Source: Mageeibacillus sp. UBA1193
GTDB taxonomy: Bacteria; Bacillota; Clostridia; Saccharofermentanales; Saccharofermentanaceae
Direction: 5' to 3'
Length of the DNA stretch: 20,886 nucleotides
Assembly (NCBI GenBank): GCA_002310155.1
Contig: DBYF01000031.1
Location: 1,695 to 22,580 of the forward strand
Shown: positions 8,414-15,973 of the stretch, one piece after another
Layout: each line of letters opens with the position of its first letter
Numbering within the stretch: the first letter of the stretch is position 1
Position numbers and translations under genes: made by a program
The notes under the pieces: generated by a model
Seen by the model: the letters and a program-made list of their open reading frames with translations, nothing else
Database searches by the model: none
What the model was told of the DNA's origin: nothing

Positions 8414-9322
8414 TTATACATCGTTGCGAAGCAGTTCCAGCAATTTCTTATAATGTTCAGGTATATCCGCATGGAATTCGATCAGTTCTTCAGTACGCGG
8501 ATGAATGAAGCGGATCGACGTACTGTGAAGTGCCTGACCTGTGAGATTATACTTCTCTCTCTTCGGGGCATAGAGCGGATCACCGATACACGGGTGACCG
8601 ATATATGTCATATGGGCGCGGATCTGATGCGTTCTACCTGTCTCAAGGCGGCACAGAAGATCCGTTCCTTTTCTAAAACGCTCCAGCACCTCGAAATGAG
8701 TGATCGAATCCTTACCGCCTTCACATACAGTCATCTTTCTTCTGTCATTCAGAGCGCGTCCGATCGGCGCATGGATCGTTCCTTTGTCGGAATCCACGAT
8801 ACCGTAAACACAGGCTCGGTACTCACGGACGACTTCGTGATTCGCGATCATTTCCGCCATAGCCAGATGCGTGTCATTGTTCTTAACAGCGACCATGAGG
8901 CCGGAAGTATCCATATCGATACGGTGTACGATACCAGGACGGATGACACCGTTAATATCGGAAAGTTTACCCACGCAATGGTAAAGAAGCGCGTTTACTA
9001 AAGTCCCGGAATAATGGCCAGGTGCAGGATGCACGACCATACCCTGAGGTTTATTGATGATGATCAGATCATCGTCCTCATATACGATATCCAGTGGAAT
9101 ATTCTCCGGCTTCGCGTCAGTATCCACCGGCGGCGGGAAATCGATGTCGATCTTCTCTCCTCCAAATACCTTGAACGAGGCTTTAACCGGCTTTCCATCA
9201 ACTGTAACGGCACCATCTGCGATCAGCTGGGCAGCACGGGATCTTGTCAGGTCGGGACAAGCCTGCGGAATGTAGGCATCTACTCGTCCTTCATAATTCT
9301 CAACAACGTACGACTCGATCAT
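8414..9322 (-). CDS. rluD: RluD-family 23S rRNA pseudouridine synthase
   Basis: A 302-residue enzyme predicted to isomerise uridines in 23S rRNA. The N-terminus is an S4 RNA-binding domain (about 12-60: RSRAAQLIADGAVTVDG). The catalytic domain contains NKPQGMVVHPA (90-100) and HRIDMDTSGLM (133-143), with Asp136 as the catalytic aspartate, plus the later RLETGRTHQIRAHM block. Length and domain order are standard. The ATG overlaps the lspA stop by 4 nt (ATGA) and follows GAGGA at good spacing. Family placement is firm. The exact uridine targets (RluD, RluC or RluB-like) cannot be read from the sequence, so rluD is used in the broad sense common for Firmicutes. Confidence 0.9.
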   Translation of the reverse strand: MIESYVVENYEGRVDAYIPQACPDLTRSRAAQLIADGAVTVDGKPVKASFKVFGGEKIDIDFPPPVDTDAKPENIPLDIVYEDDDLIIINKPQGMVVHPAPGHYSGTLVNALLYHCVGKLSDINGVIRPGIVHRIDMDTSGLMVAVKNNDTHLAMAEMIANHEVVREYRACVYGIVDSDKGTIHAPIGRALNDRRKMTVCEGGKDSITHFEVLERFRKGTDLLCRLETGRTHQIRAHMTYIGHPCIGDPLYAPKREKYNLTGQALHSTSIRFIHPRTEELIEFHADIPEHYKKLLELLRNDV

Positions 9323-9930
9323 TCTAAGTCCTCATCAGAAAAATCATCATTGGTCTGTTCCTTCGGGAAAAGGTTGCCGGACTCCTCCTGTTTCTCCTCT
9401 TCCTTCGAAGAAAACGGGATCTCCGGGATGAACTTCTCGTTGAAGAACAGCATCACTGCGAGCGCGATACAGGAAAGAGTAATGCAGATATCCGCGACGT
9501 TGAAGATCGGGAACTGATAGCTTCCGAACTGAACGCTGATAAAGTCAATAACATACTTGAGACGGACACGGTCGATCAGATTACCGAGCGTTCCGGCCGC
9601 AAGGAAGATCAGGCAGATGGAAAGACGTCTGCTTCTGAACCTGGCAAGCACAAAGAACGCGAGGAAAAGCAGTACAACAAACGCGATTCCGGAGATCACC
9701 GACAGCATCGTGACACCCCAGGATTTATTCGCGAACATGCTAAAAGCACTTCCGGTATTCTTGACGTACATCAGGGACAGGAAGTTCTTGATGATCGGAG
9801 AGACCTGATGAGATGCCAGGGATTTAACGATCAGATCCTTGGTAAACTGATCAATAAAAACGAGTACGACGAACAGCTCGGAAACGAGCACGTACGTCAT
9901 CCAGGTCGGTTTTCTGAGTTCTCTATTCAT
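9319..9930 (-). CDS. lspA: lipoprotein signal peptidase (signal peptidase II)
   Basis: A 203-residue membrane aspartyl protease that removes signal peptides from prolipoproteins. Four hydrophobic helices are visible (about 12-30, 72-97, 102-118, 146-164). Signature motifs are VKNTGSAFSMF (56-66), GNLIDR (116-121) with catalytic Asp120, and FNVADI (143-148) with catalytic Asp147. The roughly 35-residue C-terminal tail is highly charged (Glu, Lys, Asp rich) and longer than in a minimal LspA. The start overlaps the ymdB stop by 8 nt, with AAAGGAT upstream; the stop overlaps rluD by 4 nt. The lipoprotein encoded at 14266-15705 is a local potential substrate. Confidence 0.95.
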   Translation of the reverse strand: MNRELRKPTWMTYVLVSELFVVLVFIDQFTKDLIVKSLASHQVSPIIKNFLSLMYVKNTGSAFSMFANKSWGVTMLSVISGIAFVVLLFLAFFVLARFRSRRLSICLIFLAAGTLGNLIDRVRLKYVIDFISVQFGSYQFPIFNVADICITLSCIALAVMLFFNEKFIPEIPFSSKEEEKQEESGNLFPKEQTNDDFSDEDLE

Positions 9931-10711
9931 ATAATTTGATCCTTTCTATTGTCAGGCATTTTCCATTCTTAATATCCAGATCAGCCAGAACAGCGTGCAT
10001 CACAGCGGGACCATCCGCCGGCTGATATCTGGCAGGGAGCTTATCTACAAGACGGCGAAGTGATGCTTCAGCGTCCATTCCCAGGATACCTTCGGAAGTT
10101 CCGGTCATACCTACATCACTGATATATCCTGTTCCACATGGCAGGATCGTCTCATCCGCAGTCTGGACATGGGTATGCGTACCGAGGACCAGAGAAACTC
10201 TGCCATCGCAGAAATACCCCATCGCACCTTTCTCACTGGTCGTTTCTGCGTGGAAATCGATCAGGATATTGGTGGGGGCATATTCGCTCTTCCATCTGTC
10301 TATATTCGCTTTGAAGTATTCAAAGGGAGAATCCGCAAGAGGTGTTACAAAGACCTGACCCATAAGTGAGACGACAAGAAGTCTTCCCTTATCCTTCAGA
10401 TCGATCAGATATTCGGAGGTTCCAGGCCAGGAAGAACTGACATTACCGGGACGGATCACACGTGGCTCGGATTCAGCAAACTGAAGATATCCGGGACACG
10501 AAAAGGAATGATTGCCGAGCGTGATACAATCGGCGCCAAAAGAAAAGATCTCTTTTGCCGAAGCATAATTGATCCCAAGTCCAGCTGCCACATTCTCAGC
10601 GTTTACTACACACACATCCACCTGCTTTTCGGCAAGGAATGCTTTTAAGCTATTCTTCAAGATTCGTTTTCCGGGATGAGCTACCACATCACCGACAAAA
10701 AGGACCCTCAA
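9923..10711 (-). CDS. ymdB: YmdB-family metallophosphoesterase (TTG start)
   Basis: A 262-residue protein of the TIGR00282/YmdB family. The Bacillus homologue is a phosphodiesterase active on 2',3'-cyclic nucleotides that influences biofilm versus motility and is found beside RNase Y. Metal ligands are visible: Asp8 (GDVV), Glu39-Asn40 (NAEN), Asn67-His68 (GNH), His154 and His179-x-His181 (GTHTH). After GNH the usual Trp-Asp is replaced by SFS. The initiation codon is TTG at 10711 with AGAGGA about 8 nt upstream; the reading frame MRVLFVGD starts exactly as in relatives. It is the first gene of the operon, separated from rny by a strong terminator, so it probably has its own promoter. Confidence 0.92.
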   Translation of the reverse strand: MRVLFVGDVVAHPGKRILKNSLKAFLAEKQVDVCVVNAENVAAGLGINYASAKEIFSFGADCITLGNHSFSCPGYLQFAESEPRVIRPGNVSSSWPGTSEYLIDLKDKGRLLVVSLMGQVFVTPLADSPFEYFKANIDRWKSEYAPTNILIDFHAETTSEKGAMGYFCDGRVSLVLGTHTHVQTADETILPCGTGYISDVGMTGTSEGILGMDAEASLRRLVDKLPARYQPADGPAVMHAVLADLDIKNGKCLTIERIKLYE

Positions 10712-10744
10712 TGTCTATTCCTCTATTCTGAAAATCTGACCTTT

Positions 10745-10753
10745 ATTTTACCA
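10745..10753 (-). promoter_or_regulatory. possible extended -10 promoter of ymdB
   Basis: On the minus strand TGGTAAAAT (10753 to 10745) lies just after the rny terminator and about 34 nt before the ymdB TTG. No -35 match is found at 16-18 bp; that position falls in the terminator stem. The extended -10 makes a promoter plausible, but the support is weak. Confidence 0.4.
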
Positions 10754-10754
10754 T

Positions 10755-10794
10755 AAAAAAAGAGCCTATTCCCTAAGAAATAGACTCTTTTTTT
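10755..10794 (-). terminator. intrinsic terminator after rny
   Basis: A 16-bp stem with one G-T wobble closes an 8-nt loop: arms 10755-10770 and 10779-10794. The stem ends in seven A-U pairs, so a U-run follows the GC-richer part on the minus strand and equally on the plus strand. It lies 8 bases past the rny stop, and would separate rny from ymdB or attenuate read-through. Confidence 0.85.
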
Positions 10795-10802
10795 GTTTCG
10801 GT

Positions 10803-12440
10803 TTACTTTGCTACATCCGAGGCACGTGTTTCACGGATTATATTGACCTTGATCTGACCCGGATAATCGAGTTCTTCCTCGATCCGCTTACAGATATCAC
10901 GGGCTCTTAAGATCATATCGTCGTCCGAAACTTTATCCGGACTTACGATGACACGCACTTCACGACCTGCCTGGATCGCAAAGGCTTTCTCGACACCATC
11001 AAAACTGGTAGCGATTTCTTCCAACTTCTGAATTCTCTTAACATATGTTTCCATATTCTCACGACGCGCACCCGGTCTTGCCGCAGAAATCGCATCCGCC
11101 GCTGCTACCAGGACGGCGATCTCTGTTGTCGGCTCCACATCACCGTGGTGGGACATGATCGCATTAATTACCGTATCGTTCTCTTTGTAACGACGTGCAA
11201 TATCAGCACCTAACTCAATATGAGAACCCTCAAGTTCAAAGTCAGCAGCCTTTCCGATATCATGCAACAAGCCTGCTCTACGAGCAAGCATCTCATCCAG
11301 ACCTAATTCAGCCGCCATCATGCTGGCAAGCCAGGCGACTTCAATTGAATGCTGCAACACATTCTGCCCGTAACTCGTACGATAACGTAAACGTCCGAGA
11401 TACTTGATGATCTCAGGATTCAAGCCAACGATTCCGGTATCAAAAGCAGCTCTCTCACCTTCCTGCTTGATGGTCTGGTTGACTTCCTTACGGGCTTTGT
11501 GAGACATCTCTTCGATTCTCGCAGGATGGATACGGCCATCCAAAATCAATCTTTCAATTGTCAATCGGGCGATCTCACGCCGGATCGGGTCAAAACTCGA
11601 CAGGATTACAGCTTCAGGAGTATCGTCGATGATAATATCAACGCCTGTGCTGGTCTCGATCGCGCGAATGTTTCTACCTTCACGACCGATAATACGTCCC
11701 TTCATTTCATCATTCGGCAGGGACACGACCGAAACGGTCACTTCGGACACATAGTCTGAAGCATAACGCTGGATCGCGTTTACAACGATCTCACGTGATT
11801 TCTTATCAGCTTCAGCCTTGGCCTGTTCTTCCATCTGCTTAAGCATGACAGCCATATCATGGCTGTATTCACGCTGTGCAGCGTCAAGAACAAGATTTCG
11901 AGCATCACTAACAGATAATCCGGATACCTTCTCCAGCTCGATCACTTTCTGACGTTCCAGTTCCTTTGCCTTTTCTTCCAGAGCCATAACATCGCTGACA
12001 CGGGAATCAAGAGCACTTTCCTTCTGTTCCATCGCTTCGATCTTGCGGTTTAAGGATTCCTCTTTCTGTTCGAGACGGTTTCTTTCTCTGGCAATCTCGG
12101 ATTTTCTCTCTCTAACGTCTTTCTCAAGATCGAGTCTCGCGTTAGTTATCTCCTCCTTTGCCTGTAAAAGAAGTTCTCTCTTTCTGCTTTCTGCATTCTT
12201 CTGCGCCTCACCAATTACTCTTTCTGCATCTTCTTCTGCTTTAGCCACATCTGCTTCCAGCTTCTGCTGCTTTGCGGACATACCCTTGCGGTAATATAAT
12301 ACGGAAAATCCTACACTGATGAGAGCACCGACTACGAAAGCAATTACAATCAATAGAATTGCTAACCAAAGTTCTATGGTACTCACCTCCAATATTTTGT
12401 TTTCAAGATTCAAAATATACGTTCGGAAATTCGAACCCAT
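10803..12440 (-). CDS. rny: ribonuclease Y (start codon uncertain)
   Basis: RNase Y is the membrane-anchored endoribonuclease that starts mRNA decay in many Firmicutes. Numbered from the outermost ATG (12440), the features are: transmembrane helix 23-50, long charged coiled coil about 55-215, KH domain with GRIIGREGRNIRAIE (248-262), and HD domain with His364 and His393-Asp394 (LLHDIGK). The start is uncertain. The ATG at 12440 has no Shine-Dalgarno and lies 4 bases after the -10, probably upstream of or at the transcript start. A perfect GGAGGTGA (12383-12390) lies 5 nt before an ATA codon (12375-12377), which would give an N-terminus beginning IELWLAILL, typical of RNase Y. The coordinates give the widest frame with a canonical start. 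Confidence 0.9.
   Translation of the reverse strand: MGSNFRTYILNLENKILEVSTIELWLAILLIVIAFVVGALISVGFSVLYYRKGMSAKQQKLEADVAKAEEDAERVIGEAQKNAESRKRELLLQAKEEITNARLDLEKDVRERKSEIARERNRLEQKEESLNRKIEAMEQKESALDSRVSDVMALEEKAKELERQKVIELEKVSGLSVSDARNLVLDAAQREYSHDMAVMLKQMEEQAKAEADKKSREIVVNAIQRYASDYVSEVTVSVVSLPNDEMKGRIIGREGRNIRAIETSTGVDIIIDDTPEAVILSSFDPIRREIARLTIERLILDGRIHPARIEEMSHKARKEVNQTIKQEGERAAFDTGIVGLNPEIIKYLGRLRYRTSYGQNVLQHSIEVAWLASMMAAELGLDEMLARRAGLLHDIGKAADFELEGSHIELGADIARRYKENDTVINAIMSHHGDVEPTTEIAVLVAAADAISAARPGARRENMETYVKRIQKLEEIATSFDGVEKAFAIQAGREVRVIVSPDKVSDDDMILRARDICKRIEEELDYPGQIKVNIIRETRASDVAK
12383..12390 (-). promoter_or_regulatory. perfect Shine-Dalgarno in front of an ATA codon in rny
   Basis: GGAGGTGA matches the anti-Shine-Dalgarno over 8 bases. 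The codon at optimal spacing is ATA (12375-12377). No ATG, GTG or TTG is correctly spaced: the in-frame GTG (12384-12386) overlaps the site itself. This suggests an ATA start or a mutated ATG. Confidence 0.6.
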
Positions 12441-12443
12441 CTA

Positions 12444-12473
12444 ATTTTAATGATAAATTACTTCGATTGTCAA
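12444..12473 (-). promoter_or_regulatory. promoter of rny
   Basis: On the minus strand: consensus -35 TTGACA (12468-12473), 18-bp spacer, -10 TAAAAT (12444-12449). Transcription should begin at about 12435-12439, giving a leader of about 60 nt up to the ATA codon. The promoter fills the gap after the flavin reductase stop. Confidence 0.8.
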
Positions 12474-12492
12474 CTTAATCTGTGTATTCTGA

Positions 12493-13125
12493 CTATTTTT
12501 TGTTCGGTTTCTTCGATTTTTTCGCCGGCATCCTTCTCTTAAGGGCTTCTTTAGACGCAACAGAATATCCGAAGAAGCCAAGCATCTTGCCAAGCGTGTA
12601 GTATTCACCATGCGAATAAGCCACCAGATGTGCTTTTTCCAGGCAGATCTTACCCTTCTTATCAATAAGAGATTCATCCACTGAAACACCTGTAACTTCA
12701 GCCAGGAACATATCATGAGAACCGAGTTCGATGATGTCTTTCAGTTTGCAGGAAAGAGAAACCGGAGCTTCTTTGATCTGCGGAGCATATTTCAGGCCAT
12801 CCGCCTCGATCGCCGTAAGACCGGTCTTTTCGAACTTGTCTTCCTTCGAGCCGCTTCTCACGCCACAGTAATCACAGGCCTTGGCGAGTTCTTCGGTGAC
12901 CAGATTAACTACAAACTCCTGTGTCTCACAGATCAGTTCATGTGAATGACGGGATTTTCTTATCGAGATAGAAACCATCGGCGGTTCCGAATTGATCGTT
13001 CCCGCCCATGCGACAGTAATGATATTCGGGCGTTTGTCGATCTTTTGCGGTTCTTTTCCCGCACAGGAGATCATAACGACCGGAACCGGATTCAACATAG
13101 TAGAAGGCGGCATATTAATCTTCAT
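12493..13125 (-). CDS. flavin reductase family protein (FMN-binding split barrel)
   Basis: A 210-residue member of the flavin reductase-like/flavoredoxin family (PF01613 type), which binds FMN and passes electrons from NAD(P)H or a partner. Family features are NIITVAWAGTINSEPPMVSISI (34-55 region), the segment FVVNLVTEEL followed by GVRSGSKEDKFEKTGL (about 88-103), and ELGSHDMFLAEV (133-144). The C-terminal tail (200-210) is very lysine-rich and probably disordered. The ATG follows GAGGAG at 7 nt. It is the last gene of a three-gene operon, 18 nt after the alkyltransferase gene. The physiological substrate cannot be told from sequence; similar stand-alone proteins serve in oxygen defence or as oxidoreductase modules. 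Confidence 0.85.
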   Translation of the reverse strand: MKINMPPSTMLNPVPVVMISCAGKEPQKIDKRPNIITVAWAGTINSEPPMVSISIRKSRHSHELICETQEFVVNLVTEELAKACDYCGVRSGSKEDKFEKTGLTAIEADGLKYAPQIKEAPVSLSCKLKDIIELGSHDMFLAEVTGVSVDESLIDKKGKICLEKAHLVAYSHGEYYTLGKMLGFFGYSVASKEALKRRMPAKKSKKPNKK

Positions 13126-13143
13126 AAGAATTCTCCTCTCAAA

Positions 13144-14241
13144 TTACACCAGCGCGTGGATGCCGAACATCTCATGGTTCAGCAGGAATTCCTTGATCTC
13201 AAGTCCGCCGGAGAAGCCGACGAGCTTACCATCTTTACCGATGATACGATGACACGGGACAAGGATCGGCAGCGGATTATCGCCACAGGCAGAACCAACA
13301 GCACGGGTGAGATTCCTGGCAGAGACCTTATCCCCGCCGGTAAGTTCAAGCGCGATATCTTCATAGCTGCGGGTAACACCATACGGGATCGTGTTTACCT
13401 TATCCCAGACTTTCTTCTGGAAATCACTGCCGTGAAGCGGCTTGGTATGAATGGTGAAAGACGTCCTGCGCTTCATGAAGTATTCATTCAGTTCCGTCAT
13501 ACAGCGCATTACTTCCTTCGGAAATTCCATATTCAGCAGATCCTTATACTCCGGCGCTCCTTCTTCCTTAAGAACACCCGAAGCATCCGCGATACCTGTA
13601 CGGATCGCGACATTTCTCTCCAGATTTCCTTCGACCGGTTTTCCATACGAAAAGAACCTGGTCATCTCAATCACTTCGTTATCGCCACGGATCGCGACTA
13701 CGCCCTTACGGAATGGCACGAATCCCACGGAATAATCCGGATACTCCGAATCCAGAAGCGAGAAAAGAGCCGCGTCACAATATGCGCCATCGACATAGAG
13801 CGCCTCTTCAAGGATCGCTTCCTGCTTCATGTTACAGCCGAGAAGCACCTGATCGGAGATCTCATCAGTAACCGGAATAAGGACCTGGATCCTGTGGATC
13901 TGAAGATCAAAGAACGCATATCTCAGAAGACTGTCAAAAGCCGTCTTTCTGTCATCAGCGGAGATATCAGCAGTATCTTCACCTGAAGATACTGAGGAAA
14001 CAAAATACATAACCGCGTCCGAGCTGCGGTTCTTCGAAGAGAAGTTTTCAAGACCTAAAACGCCGAATACGAGTTCTTTTCCTAAAGAAAAAACAGATGC
14101 GGTAAAATACTTGCAGTTCGCATCAGCAAGGACAGATCGGATAAATGCGGGCACATCATCCGTCACCCGGTCCAGTATCCGACTCTCTCGGATCTTTCCG
14201 GAATCCAGTATACGTATTGGCGATAATCTTACGTCCGACAC
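13144..14241 (-). CDS. GNAT-like domain fused to O6-alkylguanine-DNA alkyltransferase (GTG start)
   Basis: A 365-residue two-part protein. Residues about 170-360 are a complete MGMT/Ogt: an N-terminal beta domain from about 178 (GVVAIRGDNEVIEM), helix-turn-helix SYEDIA, Arg313 in RAVG, and the acceptor motif PCHR with Cys330, followed by LVGFSGGLEIKEFLL. It directly removes alkyl groups from O6-alkylguanine, one turnover per molecule. Residues about 55-168 resemble the C-terminal half of a RimJ/RimL-type GNAT (YAFFDLQIHRIQV, then a GAYCDAALFSLLDSEY tail). The acetyl-CoA loop (Q/R-x-x-G-x-G/A) is not recognisable; its position reads ADISADDRKTAF. This domain may not be an active acetyltransferase. 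The start is GTG at 14241, 7 nt after AAGGAG. It sits 24 nt behind the lipoprotein gene. Confidence 0.85.
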   Translation of the reverse strand: MSDVRLSPIRILDSGKIRESRILDRVTDDVPAFIRSVLADANCKYFTASVFSLGKELVFGVLGLENFSSKNRSSDAVMYFVSSVSSGEDTADISADDRKTAFDSLLRYAFFDLQIHRIQVLIPVTDEISDQVLLGCNMKQEAILEEALYVDGAYCDAALFSLLDSEYPDYSVGFVPFRKGVVAIRGDNEVIEMTRFFSYGKPVEGNLERNVAIRTGIADASGVLKEEGAPEYKDLLNMEFPKEVMRCMTELNEYFMKRRTSFTIHTKPLHGSDFQKKVWDKVNTIPYGVTRSYEDIALELTGGDKVSARNLTRAVGSACGDNPLPILVPCHRIIGKDGKLVGFSGGLEIKEFLLNHEMFGIHALV

Positions 14242-14265
14242 GTGAAAACTCCTTATACCGATCGT

Positions 14266-15705
14266 TTATGTATCTCTGTTGTCCTCTTTCTTCTCGATAT
14301 CCAGCTGCTCGATATTGCTCTGGATATACTCGATATCCTGAATAAACTTCTCACTATTAGAGACTGAAGGGATCATGATCGCACGATCCATCAGATCATG
14401 GTACTGTGCAAGGTAGTCGCCATACTTCTGGCTCTTCACCACGCTCTTCCATACAGCAGGAGATGATATAGACGGGAGATATCCCTGTCTCTGCTGAAGA
14501 CGGGATGTCAGCATCAGCGCATCCTCATCGAGTGCCATGAAGCAGGCCAGATCTGCTGCTTCCTTCGGATACTTGCAGGATGAAGAAACGCAGAGCGGAT
14601 AAGATGTAAGAAGCGGCGAAGAATACTCATCTTCACGGATGCCCGGAAGCTGCATCATACTAAGTGTATAAGGCATGTAATTGTCATAGATCATCAATTC
14701 ATCGGTCGTTCCGCACCACACACCGAGTTTTCGGGAAAGGATCGGAGAAATGCCGGAAAACAGCCGCTCGATCCTGGAATCCGAGAGGCTCTCATAGGAA
14801 TAGCCGGAACGGATGATCGATTCTACATACGCGAATGCATCACGGTATGCAGGTACGGAACGGTCATCGCTTTCCGAAGAAGAAAGATACTTGGAACTGT
14901 ACATCGAGCATGGAAGATAGGGCATCATATTCCCTGCAAGATAGAAAGGAAGAACAGATAATTCATCGTCATTCAGTTTCTCAATATCAGCAAGAAGACT
15001 TAAAAGCGAGCTTCTTGTCTGGCGGAAGCTGACGGAATTGATGTTTGCCTGACGGAGCACTTCCATATCACAGTAAAGGACTGCGGCCGAGGTCTGATAC
15101 GGAATACCGTACTGCTTCCCTTCCAGATAGAAATCCTGAAGAAGCACCGAGTAAACACTGTCAGCGGAAAGAAGTGTATTATCGGCAAGATAATCTGTGA
15201 TCGGAGCCGCAAAAGACTCATTAACTACAACATCAAAACTGTCCGTCAGGAATATGTCCGGCATATCTCCGGTACTTCTCCACTGACGGAGCGTAGATGC
15301 GTTACATCCGTTCTCACCGGTTCCATAAACCGAAAGGACGAACGGAATATCGATCGATGAAAGATAATCCAGATCGACGGTCTCGCCTGTCACACCATCA
15401 CCAAGAAGGCCTCTGGACTTCGCGTAATAGAGCTTGGCAAGATACTGGCAGGTTTCATATGAGAGCGGAGATGCGATCGTGATCTCCATGGTCGAGGTAT
15501 CCTGAACAGTGGTAGTTCCGGAAGTCTCGGAAGTTTCCGATGACTCAGTTGACGGGATCTCCGGAAAATCATTTTTGACCTTCTTACATCCCACCAAGGA
15601 AAAACAAGACAGGACCGAAAGCACCATTAGAAGAGCAAAGGTTCTATAACAGCCTGAAATCCGAGCATTCCGAACTTTTTCTCTTTTTTCGTTCAACGAA
15701 AGCAT
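14266..15705 (-). CDS. extracellular solute-binding lipoprotein, orphan
   Basis: A 479-residue secreted lipoprotein resembling family 1 (carbohydrate-type) ABC solute-binding proteins. The signal peptide spans about 21-39 with lipobox LVGC and lipidated Cys40. A Ser/Thr/Glu-rich linker (51-73) follows, as expected between anchor and binding domain. Fold-typical blocks are STGDMPDIFLTDSFDVVVNE, GKQYGIPYQTSAAVLYCDMEVLRQAN and, near the C-terminus, YPKEAADLACFMALDEDA. No permease or ATPase gene is adjacent; the downstream genes are an alkyltransferase and a flavin reductase. It may work with a distant transporter. The ATG at 15705 has a modest AGGA site 5 nt upstream and a TATAAT promoter element at 15740-15745. 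The ligand is unknown. Confidence 0.8.
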   Translation of the reverse strand: MLSLNEKREKVRNARISGCYRTFALLMVLSVLSCFSLVGCKKVKNDFPEIPSTESSETSETSGTTTVQDTSTMEITIASPLSYETCQYLAKLYYAKSRGLLGDGVTGETVDLDYLSSIDIPFVLSVYGTGENGCNASTLRQWRSTGDMPDIFLTDSFDVVVNESFAAPITDYLADNTLLSADSVYSVLLQDFYLEGKQYGIPYQTSAAVLYCDMEVLRQANINSVSFRQTRSSLLSLLADIEKLNDDELSVLPFYLAGNMMPYLPCSMYSSKYLSSSESDDRSVPAYRDAFAYVESIIRSGYSYESLSDSRIERLFSGISPILSRKLGVWCGTTDELMIYDNYMPYTLSMMQLPGIREDEYSSPLLTSYPLCVSSSCKYPKEAADLACFMALDEDALMLTSRLQQRQGYLPSISSPAVWKSVVKSQKYGDYLAQYHDLMDRAIMIPSVSNSEKFIQDIEYIQSNIEQLDIEKKEDNRDT

Positions 15706-15739
15706 ATCGATCCTGAGTCCTCATTTCTTTATCATTTTC

Positions 15740-15768
15740 ATTATACAATAAAACATCGAAAAAAAAGA
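15740..15768 (-). promoter_or_regulatory. promoter of the lipoprotein operon
   Basis: A perfect -10 TATAAT (15740-15745) stands 34 nt before the start codon. The -35 position falls in the T-rich tail of the tRNA-Thr terminator (TCTTTT at 15763-15768, 17-bp spacer; or TTCTTT with 18 bp), a weak match. Confidence 0.55.
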
Positions 15769-15809
15769 ACCGTCTCTTCGCGCTAGATCACGCATAAAAG
15801 ACAGTTCTT
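15759..15809 (-). terminator. intrinsic terminator of tRNA-Thr
   Basis: An 11-bp stem with one wobble pair has arms 15765-15775 and 15799-15809. It encloses a longer partly paired loop and is followed on the minus strand by eight T (15766 down to 15759). It begins 2 nt after the encoded CCA of tRNA-Thr. Confidence 0.8.
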
Positions 15810-15810
15810 G

Positions 15811-15885
15811 TGGAGCCAATGGTGGGAATCGAACCCACGGCCTATTCATTACGAGTGAATTGCTCTACCCCTGAGCCACATTGGC
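15811..15885 (-). tRNA. tRNA-Thr(CGT)
   Basis: 75 nt including an encoded CCA. The cloverleaf is complete: acceptor GCCAATG/CATTGGC, D stem GCTC/GAGC with loop AGGGGTA, anticodon stem ATTCA/TGAAT with loop CTCGTAA, variable AGGCC, T stem GTGGG/CCCAC with loop TTCGATT, discriminator T. The anticodon CGT (15851-15853 on the complementary strand) reads the threonine codon ACG. It is a single-gene transcription unit with its own promoter and terminator. Confidence 0.95.
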
Positions 15886-15905
15886 ATTGCTCTTAAAGCA
15901 CAACA

Positions 15906-15934
15906 AATATACCGATATTTTATAGATATGTCAA
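15906..15934 (-). promoter_or_regulatory. promoter of tRNA-Thr
   Basis: On the minus strand: consensus -35 TTGACA (15929-15934), 17-bp spacer, -10 TATATT (15906-15911). The predicted start near 15899 leaves a leader of about 14 nt before the tRNA 5' end, as expected for a strong tRNA promoter. Confidence 0.85.
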
Positions 15935-15973
15935 GTTAAATACATTGACTGAACGGCGAATACGAAGAATAGA

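Noticed and set aside
12946..13986. Long plus-strand open frame (346 codons) opposite the flavin reductase and alkyltransferase genes
   Set aside because: It lies antisense to two genes with clear family motifs, has no Shine-Dalgarno and shows no recognisable domain; its Arg/Asp/Ile-rich composition is typical of a shadow of the opposite strand.
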